Assembly: GCF_003096835.1 (NCBI RefSeq)
Contig: NZ_QENZ01000003.1
Location: 558,001-622,000, forward strand
Direction of reading: 5' to 3'
Origin: Balneicella halophila
GTDB taxonomy: Bacteria > Bacteroidota > Bacteroidia > Bacteroidales > Balneicellaceae
Length of the DNA stretch: 64,000 nt
In this document: positions 1 through 9,012 of the stretch, piece after piece
Layout of the letters: every line of letters begins with the position of its first letter
How positions within the stretch are numbered: position 1 is the stretch's first letter
Program-made: the position numbers and the translations under genes
The notes under the pieces: generated by a model
What the model saw: the letters and a program-made list of their open reading frames with translations, nothing else
Database searches by the model: none
Told to the model about the DNA's origin: nothing

Positions 1-64
1 CAGGTAAGATTTCTTTTATCTCTTCAACTTTATGGGAGTTATTGGTTGCGATGATTAGTTCCAT
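1..64 (-). CDS. rdgB: RdgB/HAM1 XTP/dITP diphosphatase, N-terminal fragment
   Basis: Only the first 21 codons lie in the window; the gene runs off the left edge. The reverse strand opens with an ATG at 64 and reads MELIIATNNSHKVEEI, the N-terminal substrate-binding strand and T/SNNxxK signature of the RdgB/HAM1 family. These enzymes hydrolyse non-canonical purine triphosphates (dITP, XTP) to monophosphates and so keep deaminated bases out of DNA. It begins 6 bases after the stop of the DUF3108 gene, so the two are probably cotranscribed. The identification rests on a short but characteristic N-terminus; the catalytic residues are outside the window. Confidence 0.8.
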   Translation of the reverse strand, partial: MELIIATNNSHKVEEIKEILP

Positions 65-70
65 AACTAA

Positions 71-904
71 TTACTCTTCATTCTCAAACACACCGTTGGT
101 GTTATTAAAAACATTGTTTGAATGCTTTAAACCACTATAGTTTTTAAGAACACCTTTCACAGAACCTACACGAATTTTTGCTTCTACCATAACAGGAACT
201 TTATTTTCATCTTGAGTTAGCCAAACACTCATTCCATCACCGTCCTCAAACATAGCACCGTTTGGAAGCACTGGTGTTATACGGTAGCATTTAACTTTTA
301 ATCCGCTCTTTGTCTTAATTTCTTCTTTGCCACGGTAGCGAATTTCAACATTGCTTATTTCTGCATCTACCAACATTTTAATAGGTATTCTATCTCCTTT
401 GTTAAGAGCTTCATAATCAATATTCCGTGCATAATAAAGAACGTTCATTAGATTAGTCACGCATCCATTAAAAGGAATGCTTGAGTTTTTTTGTTTGCCT
501 TTTTTATTAATAAAAGCATTTATTGTATTGTTAGAATAATTGTAGGTATAGACATGTCTGGCTTTATAACTTCCTTCATTAGTAATTCTATCTAATGAAT
601 AGGGAATAAGGGTTTCCTTATCAACAACCGAAGTTAAAGTGTCTCGTAATGAAAAAAACATATCAAAGGCTTTTGCATTACGACCAATGCCTTTTAACTC
701 ATAGGCTGGTTTCCCTAGAAACTCCGTTTTTTTTACATTCATTGTTATTTTACCCGCATTCACCCAGAGAAGTCCCCAGTTGTAATATCCGGTAAATTCT
801 AATTTTTCTCCTGCAGTAAATGCGTTGTTTTCTATACATTGTGCATTCAGATGAGATACGCTAAAAGCACTTAGTGCAATTAATAATATGACAGTCTTTT
901 TCAT
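71..904 (-). CDS. DUF3108 domain-containing exported protein
   Basis: A 277-residue protein with a cleavable signal peptide (hydrophobic stretch at residues 5-20, likely cleavage after Ala21 before QC). The body is mostly beta strand and looks like the DUF3108 family (lipocalin-like fold proposed), common as a periplasmic or outer-membrane-associated protein in Bacteroidota. No catalytic motif is visible and the function is unknown. It sits 11 bases downstream of the Ig-like lipoprotein gene and 6 bases before rdgB, so the three form a likely operon. The start ATG directly precedes the signal peptide. Family assignment is from overall pattern, not a search. Confidence 0.75.
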   Translation of the reverse strand: MKKTVILLIALSAFSVSHLNAQCIENNAFTAGEKLEFTGYYNWGLLWVNAGKITMNVKKTEFLGKPAYELKGIGRNAKAFDMFFSLRDTLTSVVDKETLIPYSLDRITNEGSYKARHVYTYNYSNNTINAFINKKGKQKNSSIPFNGCVTNLMNVLYYARNIDYEALNKGDRIPIKMLVDAEISNVEIRYRGKEEIKTKSGLKVKCYRITPVLPNGAMFEDGDGMSVWLTQDENKVPVMVEAKIRVGSVKGVLKNYSGLKHSNNVFNNTNGVFENEE

Positions 905-915
905 TTTTTCCTTTT

Positions 916-2640
916 TTAATTATTTAGATTCCAATCAACTTCTAATTCCCAATTGGATCTTAACTCTATTTCTTTAGAAAAGATTTTTGTTCGTTCAGGC
1001 TGGCGTTGAGTTTCATAATCTCCAACATCCCATTTACCGTTACCGTTGGTGTCCCATAGCGCTTTTAGCTGATAGGTTGCTGGGGGTAGATTTTCAAAAG
1101 TAATTACTTCGCCCTCTGTCCAATTTTGTTGTGCTATGACTACATTCGGATTACTTTTCTTCACCAGTTGTATGAGAACATTTTCTTCTCCTCCTGCAAT
1201 CATTACAAAGAGTTTGCCATAAAATGAATTATCATAAGTAGAGAAAGAGTTTTCTAGCTTTTTATTCGGTCTTCCTCCGCTGTCATAGACAGCCATTGAA
1301 TCTATTCTAATAGTATATTCTTCATTAGGTTCTATTTGGAATATGACATGATACTTTCTGTGTGGTAAGATACTGTCAGGTGTTAATGTTAATTCAATAG
1401 GAGAACTGATAGTATCCTTTTTTGTAAAAAGAGCGACATGCTCTTGATTTAAAGTTGTGACTGGTCGTTCAAATGTCAAAATAAGCGGATCGAAATAATT
1501 TATTTGACCTGACATATTTGTCTGAATATCCATAAACTCTATATTGGCCCCTTCTTCTTCCTCTTTTTGTTCTTTTTTGCTTTTTTTCGGTTCTTTGTAA
1601 ACCAATTTTAATGTGTCATCATAAGGGCTGAGATAACCTAAAGTGTCAGTTTTTAGATAAGATAATTTTGCTAATAGTGTGTCTTTTTGTGCTATATCTT
1701 TATCCGCAATCCAATAAATTAAACTGTCATTAGTTTCATTACTTTCAGTATAGAATGGAACGTCTTTTGAACTATTTAGTATTTCTATAGATAGAGAATC
1801 TTTAAGTGGCGCATTAAAAAGGAAATTCAGTTGTTCAGGCAACGGGCGAGTATAATCTTCTAGATATTGCAGACTCTTTACTGGAGTATACATGCGTAGT
1901 TGTAAACTGATGTTTTTGAATAAAGTATATTTATCCAACTGTAGAGAATCTTGATCTCCTCGGTCGGTTTCTGAGGTATGCACATTCTCTTTTAGAAAAG
2001 CTATAGGTTCATCATAATCAAGCATGCTATTGCTGTTCTCATCTTGAAAAGCGATTATTTTGTATTCTCTGTCCACAATATTGTTAAACATAAAAAAACC
2101 TAAAGTATCAGTTTGGGCAATGTAGTCAGGCAATTTTTGAAAAGGATTTAGGGTGTCAGTAGGAATATACAGTGCTACAGTAGCACTTTGTGCAACAGTA
2201 TCTACTTGTGCCCCTTTCACATAACCTGCAATACCCATTCGGTCAATTTGATCACCAGTGGAGAACACATAACGATATTCGCCAAGCGGATTTCCTTCAT
2301 TATTATCTACAATGGCTTTCCCAAAGTCTAGAGTGTAAGTTGTATTCTCTCGTAACGTATCTCTTAAATCTACCACAATTTGCTTTTCTTTGAGCCGTAA
2401 CTTAGGTTTTTTCTTTTGTGGTGGTGAAATCATGACATTTTGAGAAGCATTTTCCAGTTTTACAAATTCATTAAAGTCAATTACAATCTTGTTTCTATCA
2501 AAATAAAGTGTATAGTTTTCTGGGTATGTTCGAGTGATTCTTGGTGGTTCTTCATCTTTTTCTCCGCCTGTAGGGATGCCTGGATTAGCACAAGATAGCA
2601 GGAGGAAGGTAAAAAATATGATGATTTGATATTTTCTCAT
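916..2640 (-). CDS. Ig-like domain-containing lipoprotein
   Basis: A 574-residue exported lipoprotein. The N-terminus has a lipobox (LLLSC, Cys17) after a short hydrophobic segment. Residues about 30-110 resemble a bacterial Ig-like (Big_5) domain: PPRITRTYP, then FDRNKIVIDFNEFV and a closing YRYVFSTGD. The middle is strand-rich with repeated 'DTLGFF'-type segments. The C-terminus has an Asp-rich turn (DTNGNGKWDVGDYETQ) typical of this Bacteroidota family, and a Lys/Glu-rich linker lies near residues 350-366. It is likely surface- or periplasm-exposed and anchored by lipid. Its role is unknown. It is the first gene of the putative operon with the DUF3108 protein and rdgB; a -7 element lies at 2686-2693. 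Confidence 0.8.
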   Translation of the reverse strand: MRKYQIIIFFTFLLLSCANPGIPTGGEKDEEPPRITRTYPENYTLYFDRNKIVIDFNEFVKLENASQNVMISPPQKKKPKLRLKEKQIVVDLRDTLRENTTYTLDFGKAIVDNNEGNPLGEYRYVFSTGDQIDRMGIAGYVKGAQVDTVAQSATVALYIPTDTLNPFQKLPDYIAQTDTLGFFMFNNIVDREYKIIAFQDENSNSMLDYDEPIAFLKENVHTSETDRGDQDSLQLDKYTLFKNISLQLRMYTPVKSLQYLEDYTRPLPEQLNFLFNAPLKDSLSIEILNSSKDVPFYTESNETNDSLIYWIADKDIAQKDTLLAKLSYLKTDTLGYLSPYDDTLKLVYKEPKKSKKEQKEEEEGANIEFMDIQTNMSGQINYFDPLILTFERPVTTLNQEHVALFTKKDTISSPIELTLTPDSILPHRKYHVIFQIEPNEEYTIRIDSMAVYDSGGRPNKKLENSFSTYDNSFYGKLFVMIAGGEENVLIQLVKKSNPNVVIAQQNWTEGEVITFENLPPATYQLKALWDTNGNGKWDVGDYETQRQPERTKIFSKEIELRSNWELEVDWNLNN

Positions 2641-2685
2641 AAAATAAAAAGTTCAAAGGTTTTTCCTTTCGTTTTTTGAAGTAAA

Positions 2686-2693
2686 CAAAGATA
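2686..2693 (-). promoter_or_regulatory. -7 promoter element for the Ig-like lipoprotein gene
   Basis: On the reverse strand this reads TATCTTTG, a perfect match to the Bacteroidetes -7 consensus TAnnTTTG, 46 bases upstream of the start codon. No clear TTG -33 element at the expected distance. Confidence 0.5.
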
Positions 2694-2821
2694 CAAACTT
2701 TTATTACTATTAATAGCTAAGCTCTTATCGCTTTTTTACGCAGTAACGAAATTAAATAAATAATTTAGAGTTTCATCTGTACTGGAAAAACAGAAGGAGC
2801 AATTCGCTAATATATTTTCGT

Positions 2822-2829
2822 TATTTTTG
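2822..2829 (+). promoter_or_regulatory. -7 promoter element for glnS
   Basis: TATTTTTG, a perfect TAnnTTTG match, 37 bases upstream of the glnS ATG. No obvious TTG -33 box at 19-20 bases. Confidence 0.5.
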
Positions 2830-2866
2830 TAAATTACAATTAAAAAAATAAATACGAATTAGCTAT

Positions 2867-4552
2867 ATGGCAGTAGAGAAAAAATCACTCAATTTTATTG
2901 AGGCTATCATCGAAGAATATTTAGAAGAAAAGGGAGAAGGTGCAAAGATACACACACGTTTTCCTCCTGAGCCTAATGGATACTTACATATTGGGCATGC
3001 AAAGTCAATTTGTTTAAATTTTGGATTGGCTGAGCAATATAATGGCCTGTGTAATTTACGTTTTGATGATACAAATCCTGCCAAAGAAGAACAAGAGTAT
3101 GTAGATTCTATTAAAGAAGATATTAAGTGGTTGGGCTTTATGTGGGATAACGAATGTTTTACCTCAGATTATTTCCAGCAACTATATGATTGGGCTGTAC
3201 AAATGATAAAAGACGGTACCGCTTATGTAGATGACCAATCTCCTGCTGAGATTGCAGAGCAAAAGAAAACTCCCACAGAGCCAGGAATTAAAAGTCCCTA
3301 TAGAGATAGAAGTGTCGAGGAGAATCTAGACCTTTTTGAGCGAATGAAGAATGGAGAGTTCCCTGACGGATCTAAAGTGTTGAGAGCTAAAATAGATATG
3401 AGTTCTCCAAATATGCATATGCGCGATCCAATTATGTATAGGATTTTAAGAAAAGCGCATCATCGGACTGCAGATAACTGGTGTATCTACCCAATGTATG
3501 ATTATGCACATGGTGAGAGCGACTACATCGAAGGTATTACTCATTCTATCTGTACACTAGAGTTTGAGGTGCATCGACCTTTGTATAATTGGTTTTTAGA
3601 GCAAATCAAAGATGGAGAATATGCGCCTGTACAGAGGGAATTTGCACGCCTAAACCTTTCGTATACCATAATGAGTAAAAGAAAGTTATTGCAATTAGTC
3701 AATGAAAGGCATGTAGCAGGCTGGGATGACCCAAGGATGCCAACCATTTCGGGAATGCGTCGTAGAGGATATACACCAGCTGCCATACGAAAGTTTGCAG
3801 ATACTATCGGGGTTGCTAAACGTGAAAACGTTATCGATGTAGCATTACTTGAGCATCACGTGCGTGAAGATTTGAATAAGATAACACCTCGCATGATGGT
3901 AGTAACCGATCCTGTAAAAATCATATTAACAAATTATCCTGAAGGGATAACAGAAAAAGTGTATGCGGATAACAACCCAGAAGACGAGAGTGCAGGAAAA
4001 CGAGAGATGACTTTTTCAAGAGAACTTTATATTGAACGCAGTGACTTTATGGAAGATGCTCCAAAAAAATATTTTCGTCTTTCTTTAGGTAATGAAGTGC
4101 GATTGAAGCATGGGTACATTATTAAAGCTGAAAGTGTCGTAAAAGATGAAAATGGAGACATTACAGAGATACATTGCTCCTATGATGCTGATAGCAAGAG
4201 CGGTAGCGGTACTGAAGCAAGCAAGCGTCGGGTGAAAGGAACGCTCCATTGGGTGTCTGCGGAGGTTGCCCTTCCAGTGGAAATACGTTATTATGATCGT
4301 TTATTTACTGATGAAGCTCCAGATGGTCATAAAGACAAAGACTTTTTAGACTTTATCAATGAACATTCCTTAGAGGTTTCCCACAAGGCCTTGGCTGAAC
4401 CTGCTTTAAAGGACGCTAAGCCAGAAGACAAGTTTCAGTTCCAGCGCATTGGGTATTTTTGTGTAGATAAAGATAGTACGCCTGAACACCTAGTTTTTAA
4501 TAGAACTCTAACGTTGAGAGATACTTGGGCAAAAATGCAGAAGAAGAAATAA
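2867..4552 (+). CDS. glnS: Glutamine--tRNA ligase
   Basis: A 561-residue class I aminoacyl-tRNA synthetase that charges tRNA-Gln with glutamine. The ATP-binding HIGH motif is at residues 41-44 within [13 protein letters not shown], and the KMSKS equivalent is IMSKR near residue 270. GlnRS rather than GluRS is supported by the [14 protein letters not shown] context, the long C-terminal anticodon-binding beta-barrel region, and the usual length (about 550). Its presence indicates direct charging of Gln-tRNA, as is usual in Bacteroidota. It is monocistronic by appearance: its own -7 element upstream and a strong hairpin terminator at 4597-4627 downstream. The ATG start gives the standard N-terminus. 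Confidence 0.96.
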   Translation: MAVEKKSLNFIEAIIEEYLEEKGEGAKIHTRFPPEPNGYLHIGHAKSICLNFGLAEQYNGLCNLRFDDTNPAKEEQEYVDSIKEDIKWLGFMWDNECFTSDYFQQLYDWAVQMIKDGTAYVDDQSPAEIAEQKKTPTEPGIKSPYRDRSVEENLDLFERMKNGEFPDGSKVLRAKIDMSSPNMHMRDPIMYRILRKAHHRTADNWCIYPMYDYAHGESDYIEGITHSICTLEFEVHRPLYNWFLEQIKDGEYAPVQREFARLNLSYTIMSKRKLLQLVNERHVAGWDDPRMPTISGMRRRGYTPAAIRKFADTIGVAKRENVIDVALLEHHVREDLNKITPRMMVVTDPVKIILTNYPEGITEKVYADNNPEDESAGKREMTFSRELYIERSDFMEDAPKKYFRLSLGNEVRLKHGYIIKAESVVKDENGDITEIHCSYDADSKSGSGTEASKRRVKGTLHWVSAEVALPVEIRYYDRLFTDEAPDGHKDKDFLDFINEHSLEVSHKALAEPALKDAKPEDKFQFQRIGYFCVDKDSTPEHLVFNRTLTLRDTWAKMQKKK

Positions 4553-4596
4553 GCAGATTCATTGAAAAAAAATAATTTGTATTAAAAAACCATGAA

Positions 4597-4627
4597 GGGT
4601 TATCGAATTATCGATAACCCTTTTTTC
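4597..4627 (+). terminator. Intrinsic terminator after glnS
   Basis: Perfect 10-bp stem gggttatcga / tcgataaccc with an atta loop, followed by six T residues. Confidence 0.85.
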
Positions 4628-4660
4628 GTGAATCTATATCATTTTCTAGTTTAAAAATGA

Positions 4661-4668
4661 TAAATTTG
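4661..4668 (+). promoter_or_regulatory. -7 promoter element for the DPP III gene
   Basis: TAAATTTG, a perfect TAnnTTTG match 41 bases upstream of the ATG at 4710 and just after the glnS terminator. Confidence 0.5.
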
Positions 4669-4709
4669 TAGGTTATAAAAACAAATATTTTTTATCAAAA
4701 CCAAATACA

Positions 4710-6734
4710 ATGAAGATATTAAAGTCTATGAGTTTATTATTAATTGGCGTGGCTATGGCTACGGCATCATGTGACAAGAAGGCTGAAGACCAACCTCAAG
4801 ATCAGCAAGATTTTGAGTGGTTAGCAGAAAAGTTTGCAGACCTCAAAATTATTAGATACCAAATTCCACAATGGAACAAACTTTCATTGAAACAAAAGGA
4901 ACTGGTTTATTACCTTACTGAAGCTGCGTATAGTGGTAGAGAGATTATCTATCAGCAAAATTACCGTTATGGTTTGGAAATCAAACGTGCTTTGGAAAAT
5001 ATCTATACAACCTATGAAGGCGATAAGTCGACTGAAGATTGGAAAAATTTCCAGACATACGTAAAACGTATGTGGTTTTCCAGTGGTATTTTTCATCACT
5101 ATGCGAATGTAAAGTTTGAACCTAAGTTTTCCAAAGAATATCTTACTCAATTAGTAGAAGAAACTAACACAGAAATTTCTGATGATGCGTTTGATGCTAT
5201 ATTCGACAGATCTGATGCTAAGAAAGTAAGCTTAGACGCAAACAAAGATTTGTTGCTATCATCAGCTGTGAATTTTTATGGAACTGATGTAACTGCTGAG
5301 GAGGCAGAACAGTTCTATGCAGAACAAAAAAAGAACGAGAAAGATCACGACCGTCCTAATGAGTTAGGATTGAATACCAGATTAGTAAAAGAGAATGGCG
5401 AACTGAAAGAGCAAGTATATAAAGTTGGAGGACTTTATAGTGAAGCTATCGAGGAGATTGTTTATTGGCTAGAGAAAGCAGTAACTGTTGCAGAAAATGA
5501 AAAGCAAGCGAAAGCCTTGAGGATATTGATTGAATATTTCCAAACAGGTGATCTTGACAAATGGACTGAATATAACATTGCTTGGGCAGAAGCTACGGAT
5601 GGTGATGTGGACCATATTTTAGGTTTTGTAGAGGTGTACAATGACCCAATGGGGTATAAAGGTTCTTTTGAGTCTATCGTGCAAATCAAAGATTTCGATA
5701 TGACGGAAAAGATGAAGGTGGTAGCTGAAAATGCACAATATTTCGAGGACAATTCTCCAATCATGGATGAACACAAGAAAGAAAATGTGGTAGGGGTTTC
5801 ATATAAGGTAGTTAACGTTGCTGGTGAGGCAGGTGATGCTTCTCCTTCCACACCTATTGGAGTGAATTTGCCTAACAATAACTGGATACGTGCAGAGCAT
5901 GGTTCTAAATCAGTTTCTTTAGGAAATATTGTCTATGCATACTCACAGGCTGGAGGAGAAAGTATCTTGAAGGAATTTGCTTATGATAATGATGAAATAG
6001 AACGCTCTAAGAAATACGAAGGAGTTTCTGACAAAATGCACACAGCATTGCATGAGGTTATCGGTCATGCATCAGGTAAGTTAAATCCAGGAGTTGGAAC
6101 TCCAAAGGAAACCTTGAAAAATTATGCTTCTACACTGGAGGAGGCTCGTGCAGACTTGGTGGCTTTGTATTATATGCCAGATACTATTTTATTGAACTTG
6201 GGATTGTTTGAGAATGAAGAAGCTGCTAAAGCTCAATATGATGGTTATTTGCGAAATGGATTGATTTCTCAATTAATTCGTATAGAATTGGGGCATGATA
6301 TCGAAGAAGCACATATGCGTAACCGTCAATTAGTATCTAAATGGGTCTTGGAAAAAGGCTCAAAAGACAAAGTGGTAGAATTGGTGAAGAAAGATGATAA
6401 AACTTACGTTAAGATAAACGATTATGCTAAACTTAGAACTTTATTTGGAGAGTTATTAAGAGAAATCCAACGCGTAAAATCTGAAGGAGACTATGAAGCG
6501 GGGCGTGCGTTAGTTGAAAACTATGGAGTGAAGGTAGATCAAGAACTTCATAAAGAAGTTTTAGCTCGTGTAGAGAAGTTAAATATTGCTCCTTATGGTG
6601 GATTTATCAATCCAAGATTAGAAGCCGTTATGGATGCCGATACAGTTTCTGATGTTAAGGTGCATTATGACGAAACTTTCGAAGAACAAATGCTACGCTA
6701 CTCAAAAGAGTACAGCTTTTTGCCCACGAAATAG
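4710..6734 (+). CDS. Dipeptidyl peptidase III (M49) lipoprotein
   Basis: A 674-residue zinc exopeptidase of family M49, which releases dipeptides from the N-terminus of oligopeptides. The M49 signature HExxxH is seen as HEVIGH at residues 448-453, and the second motif EExRAD as EEARAD at 477-482; these supply the zinc ligands and catalytic Glu. The N-terminus carries a signal peptide and lipobox-like ATASC near residue 20, so the protein is probably a periplasmic or outer-membrane lipoprotein, unlike the cytosolic eukaryotic enzyme. Length and motif spacing fit bacterial DPP III such as the Bacteroides enzymes. It is flanked by its own promoter and terminator, so it is monocistronic. Confidence 0.92.
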   Translation: MKILKSMSLLLIGVAMATASCDKKAEDQPQDQQDFEWLAEKFADLKIIRYQIPQWNKLSLKQKELVYYLTEAAYSGREIIYQQNYRYGLEIKRALENIYTTYEGDKSTEDWKNFQTYVKRMWFSSGIFHHYANVKFEPKFSKEYLTQLVEETNTEISDDAFDAIFDRSDAKKVSLDANKDLLLSSAVNFYGTDVTAEEAEQFYAEQKKNEKDHDRPNELGLNTRLVKENGELKEQVYKVGGLYSEAIEEIVYWLEKAVTVAENEKQAKALRILIEYFQTGDLDKWTEYNIAWAEATDGDVDHILGFVEVYNDPMGYKGSFESIVQIKDFDMTEKMKVVAENAQYFEDNSPIMDEHKKENVVGVSYKVVNVAGEAGDASPSTPIGVNLPNNNWIRAEHGSKSVSLGNIVYAYSQAGGESILKEFAYDNDEIERSKKYEGVSDKMHTALHEVIGHASGKLNPGVGTPKETLKNYASTLEEARADLVALYYMPDTILLNLGLFENEEAAKAQYDGYLRNGLISQLIRIELGHDIEEAHMRNRQLVSKWVLEKGSKDKVVELVKKDDKTYVKINDYAKLRTLFGELLREIQRVKSEGDYEAGRALVENYGVKVDQELHKEVLARVEKLNIAPYGGFINPRLEAVMDADTVSDVKVHYDETFEEQMLRYSKEYSFLPTK

Positions 6735-6759
6735 TGGAGCGTTAGCATATTAATTTTTG

Positions 6760-6795
6760 AAAAAACGTTCGGGGCAAAGCTTCGGACGTTTTTTC
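6760..6795 (+). terminator. Intrinsic terminator after the DPP III gene
   Basis: Stem aaaaaacgttcg / cggacgtttttt (one G-T pair) with a loop of about 9 bases, followed by a T run. Confidence 0.8.
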
Positions 6796-6865
6796 ATTTC
6801 AAAATAATATTCAATACAATCTGGAGAGATATTGAAATTCAGAATTTGACTACCTTTACAAAAAT

Positions 6866-7918
6866 ATGGCGAGTAAGAAAATACATAAAGGAGACTTAGA
6901 AATGAATAATACAGCAAGGTTTTTACAGTCTCAAATTTCTAAAATTCCTTTTCCCACACCAGAAAACCATACATTCCAGTTTATAGATTTATTTGCAGGT
7001 GTTGGCGGTTTTCGCCTGGCTATGCAGAGTGTTGGGGGAAGGTGCGTCTATTCCAGTGAATGGAACAAGGATGCCCAACAGACGTATTATACTAACTTTG
7101 GAGAACTTCCTTTTGGTGATATTACCAAAGATGAGACAAAAGATTCAATTCCTCAAGGATTTGATGTTCTATGTGCAGGATTTCCTTGTCAAGCATTTTC
7201 TATAGCAGGGCATAGGAAAGGATTTTCTGATACACGAGGAACGCTGTTTTTTGATATAGAGCAGATTATAGAGAAGCATAGACCCAAAGCCGTATTCCTT
7301 GAAAATGTAAAAAATCTTGTTTCTCACGATAAAGGAAAAACATTTAAAGTAATTCTTGAGATCTTATATGAAAAGTTAGGCTACACAGTGTTTTATCAGG
7401 TTCTAAATTCCATGACTCACGCTAATATCCCACAAAACAGAGAACGAATATTTATTGTCGCTTTTGATCCCAAACAAGTGCCTAATTACGAGAATTTTGT
7501 CTTTCCAGAATCCATTCCTCTGACTCATTCTATTCAAGATTTTTTAGGTAAAGGGAAACAAGAAGATAAATATTATTACACGAAAGCACATAAGTATTAC
7601 CAGGAGTTGGAGAAAGCAATGACGAATAAAAATAACGTTTATCAATGGCGTAGAGTGTATGTCCGGGAGAACAAAAGTAATGTATGCCCAACACTTACAG
7701 CCAATATGGGGACAGGCGGTCATAATGTTCCTCTAATAATAGATGATTTTGGATTTAGAAAGTTAACACCTAAAGAATGTTTTGCTTTTCAAGGCTACCC
7801 AATGGAGAGATACGTATTGCCGGATATTGCTAATGGAAAACTCTATATGCAAGCCGGTAATTCTGTAACAGTACCGCTAATAGAGCGTATCAGCAACCAA
7901 ATTTTAAAAGTTTTGTAA
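6866..7918 (+). CDS. Orphan DNA (cytosine-5) methyltransferase
   Basis: A 350-residue C5-cytosine methyltransferase using SAM. Conserved motifs occur in order: motif I FIDLFAGVGGF (39-49), motif IV GFPCQAFS with catalytic Cys108, motif VI ENVKN (146-150), motif VIII QNRERIF (190-196), motif IX RKLTPKECFAFQGYP, and motif X QAGNSVTVPLI. The target-recognition region between VIII and IX is short, so a single short site is expected; the site cannot be read from sequence. No endonuclease gene is adjacent, so it appears to be an orphan. A second in-frame ATG at 6902 has an ideal AAAGGAG 8 bases upstream (6887-6893) and may be the true start, removing 12 residues; the downstream start would also leave a 5' leader after the near-consensus -7 element (TACCTTTA, 6851-6858). 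Confidence 0.92.
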   Translation: MASKKIHKGDLEMNNTARFLQSQISKIPFPTPENHTFQFIDLFAGVGGFRLAMQSVGGRCVYSSEWNKDAQQTYYTNFGELPFGDITKDETKDSIPQGFDVLCAGFPCQAFSIAGHRKGFSDTRGTLFFDIEQIIEKHRPKAVFLENVKNLVSHDKGKTFKVILEILYEKLGYTVFYQVLNSMTHANIPQNRERIFIVAFDPKQVPNYENFVFPESIPLTHSIQDFLGKGKQEDKYYYTKAHKYYQELEKAMTNKNNVYQWRRVYVRENKSNVCPTLTANMGTGGHNVPLIIDDFGFRKLTPKECFAFQGYPMERYVLPDIANGKLYMQAGNSVTVPLIERISNQILKVL

Positions 7919-7942
7919 AAGTAGAATGATTGTTTAAATAAA

Positions 7943-7971
7943 AAAACCGAATACGTGGTGTATCCGGTTTT
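7943..7971. terminator. Bidirectional terminator between the methyltransferase and peroxiredoxin
   Basis: Stem aaaccgaatac / gtatccggttt (one mismatch) around a gtgg-type loop, with A and T runs on the two sides. It lies between convergent genes and can serve both. Confidence 0.75.
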
Positions 7972-7993
7972 GCTATAACTTTATGGATTTTAA

Positions 7994-8719
7994 TTATTTT
8001 TTTAGAATCTTGTCTAGTACAGTGTCTTTATCTAATTTTTTTGTACAGAAGAACCAATCTTTACAATCTAATTCTTCTTTACCAGACATGCGCTCCTCAG
8101 CTAGATCTGACGTTTTTGCAGGTGGTACGATTACGTCATCTCCTGGTCTCCAGTCTGCTGGGGTAGCAATTCCGAACTCATCAGTAGCTTGAAGAGCAAT
8201 CAGTGTTCTGTAAATCTCATCGAAATTACGTCCGGTACTTAGTGGGTAATACATTAATGTACGAATGATTCCTTCAGGATCAATGAAGAAAACCGCACGA
8301 ACAGCTTGTGTGGTGCTTTCACCAGGCTGAACCATTCCATATTTCTTTGCCACGTTCATAGACACATCATCAATTAGAGGGAATTTAACCTCTACATTCT
8401 TCATGCCGTTATATTCTATCTTTTCTTTGATTGTTCTCAACCATGCAATGTGACTGTGTATTCCATCAATTGATAGACCTATGAGTTCACAGTTCGCTTT
8501 TTTGAATTGCTCATGCATCACTCCGAAAGTCATAAACTCTGAGGTACATACAGGAGTAAAGTCAGCTGGATGACTGAACAGAATTGTCCACTGTCCTTTG
8601 TAGTCACTTGGAAAGTTAATTTCACCTTGAGTAGTTACTGCTTTAAATTCAGGTGCTTTGTCACCTATTCTTGGTAATGTTACCATTTCTATTTCTTGAT
8701 TTTCCATGTCGTAATACAT
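7994..8719 (-). CDS. Peroxiredoxin, Prx6/AhpC-TSA type
   Basis: A 241-residue thiol peroxidase that reduces H2O2 and organic peroxides. The peroxidatic cysteine lies in HPADFTPVCTSEF (Cys58 by the upstream start), and the C-terminal extension carries two more cysteines in LDCKDWFFCTKK, as in the archaeal-type Prx6 group where they act in resolving. The protein is cytosolic with no signal peptide. Two starts are possible: MYYDMENQ from 8719 or the inner ATG at 8707 (MENQEIEM), and the sequence does not decide between them. A reverse-strand -7 element (8756-8763) lies just upstream. The gene is monocistronic and convergent with the methyltransferase gene. Confidence 0.93.
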   Translation of the reverse strand: MYYDMENQEIEMVTLPRIGDKAPEFKAVTTQGEINFPSDYKGQWTILFSHPADFTPVCTSEFMTFGVMHEQFKKANCELIGLSIDGIHSHIAWLRTIKEKIEYNGMKNVEVKFPLIDDVSMNVAKKYGMVQPGESTTQAVRAVFFIDPEGIIRTLMYYPLSTGRNFDEIYRTLIALQATDEFGIATPADWRPGDDVIVPPAKTSDLAEERMSGKEELDCKDWFFCTKKLDKDTVLDKILKK

Positions 8720-8755
8720 TTTTAATGAGTTAATTAACGGTTTTGTCTATACATA

Positions 8756-8763
8756 CAAATCTA
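8756..8763 (-). promoter_or_regulatory. -7 promoter element for the peroxiredoxin gene
   Basis: Reads TAGATTTG on the reverse strand, a perfect TAnnTTTG match, 37 bases upstream of the ATG at 8719. Confidence 0.5.
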
Positions 8764-8951
8764 AGATTTATAATCGATAATAAAAAATAAATGCAGAGGA
8801 TTTCGTATTGATAAAATCAATGTAATAAACAAGGTTTATTATATATGAAAAATAAAACTTTAAGTGCTAAAAAAATGCTTTTTCAAACTGACGTTAACTA
8901 CTTCTATAAATATAAGTTCATTATGCTTTAATTAAGAAAGATGAATAAATT

Positions 8952-8981
8952 TTGTGAGTCATCAAATACGTGATAATTTTG
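8952..8981 (+). promoter_or_regulatory. Promoter of the MFS exporter gene (-33 and -7)
   Basis: TTG at 8952-8954, a 19-base spacer, then TAATTTTG at 8974-8981. Both elements and the spacing fit the Bacteroidetes consensus. The ATG is 31 bases downstream. Confidence 0.65.
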
Positions 8982-9012
8982 CATCTATTCTAAAATGTAA
9001 AGGAGTAAGAGG

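Noticed and set aside
5462-5878. Long open frame on the reverse strand inside the DPP III gene
   Set aside because: It is antisense to a gene with clear motifs and has no family signal; long antisense frames arise from codon bias. The same holds for the antisense frames in glnS, lptD and the antiporter gene.
6866-8719. A restriction-modification or defence island around the methyltransferase
   Set aside because: The neighbours are a peptidase, a peroxiredoxin and an MFS exporter with no nuclease, helicase or integrase.
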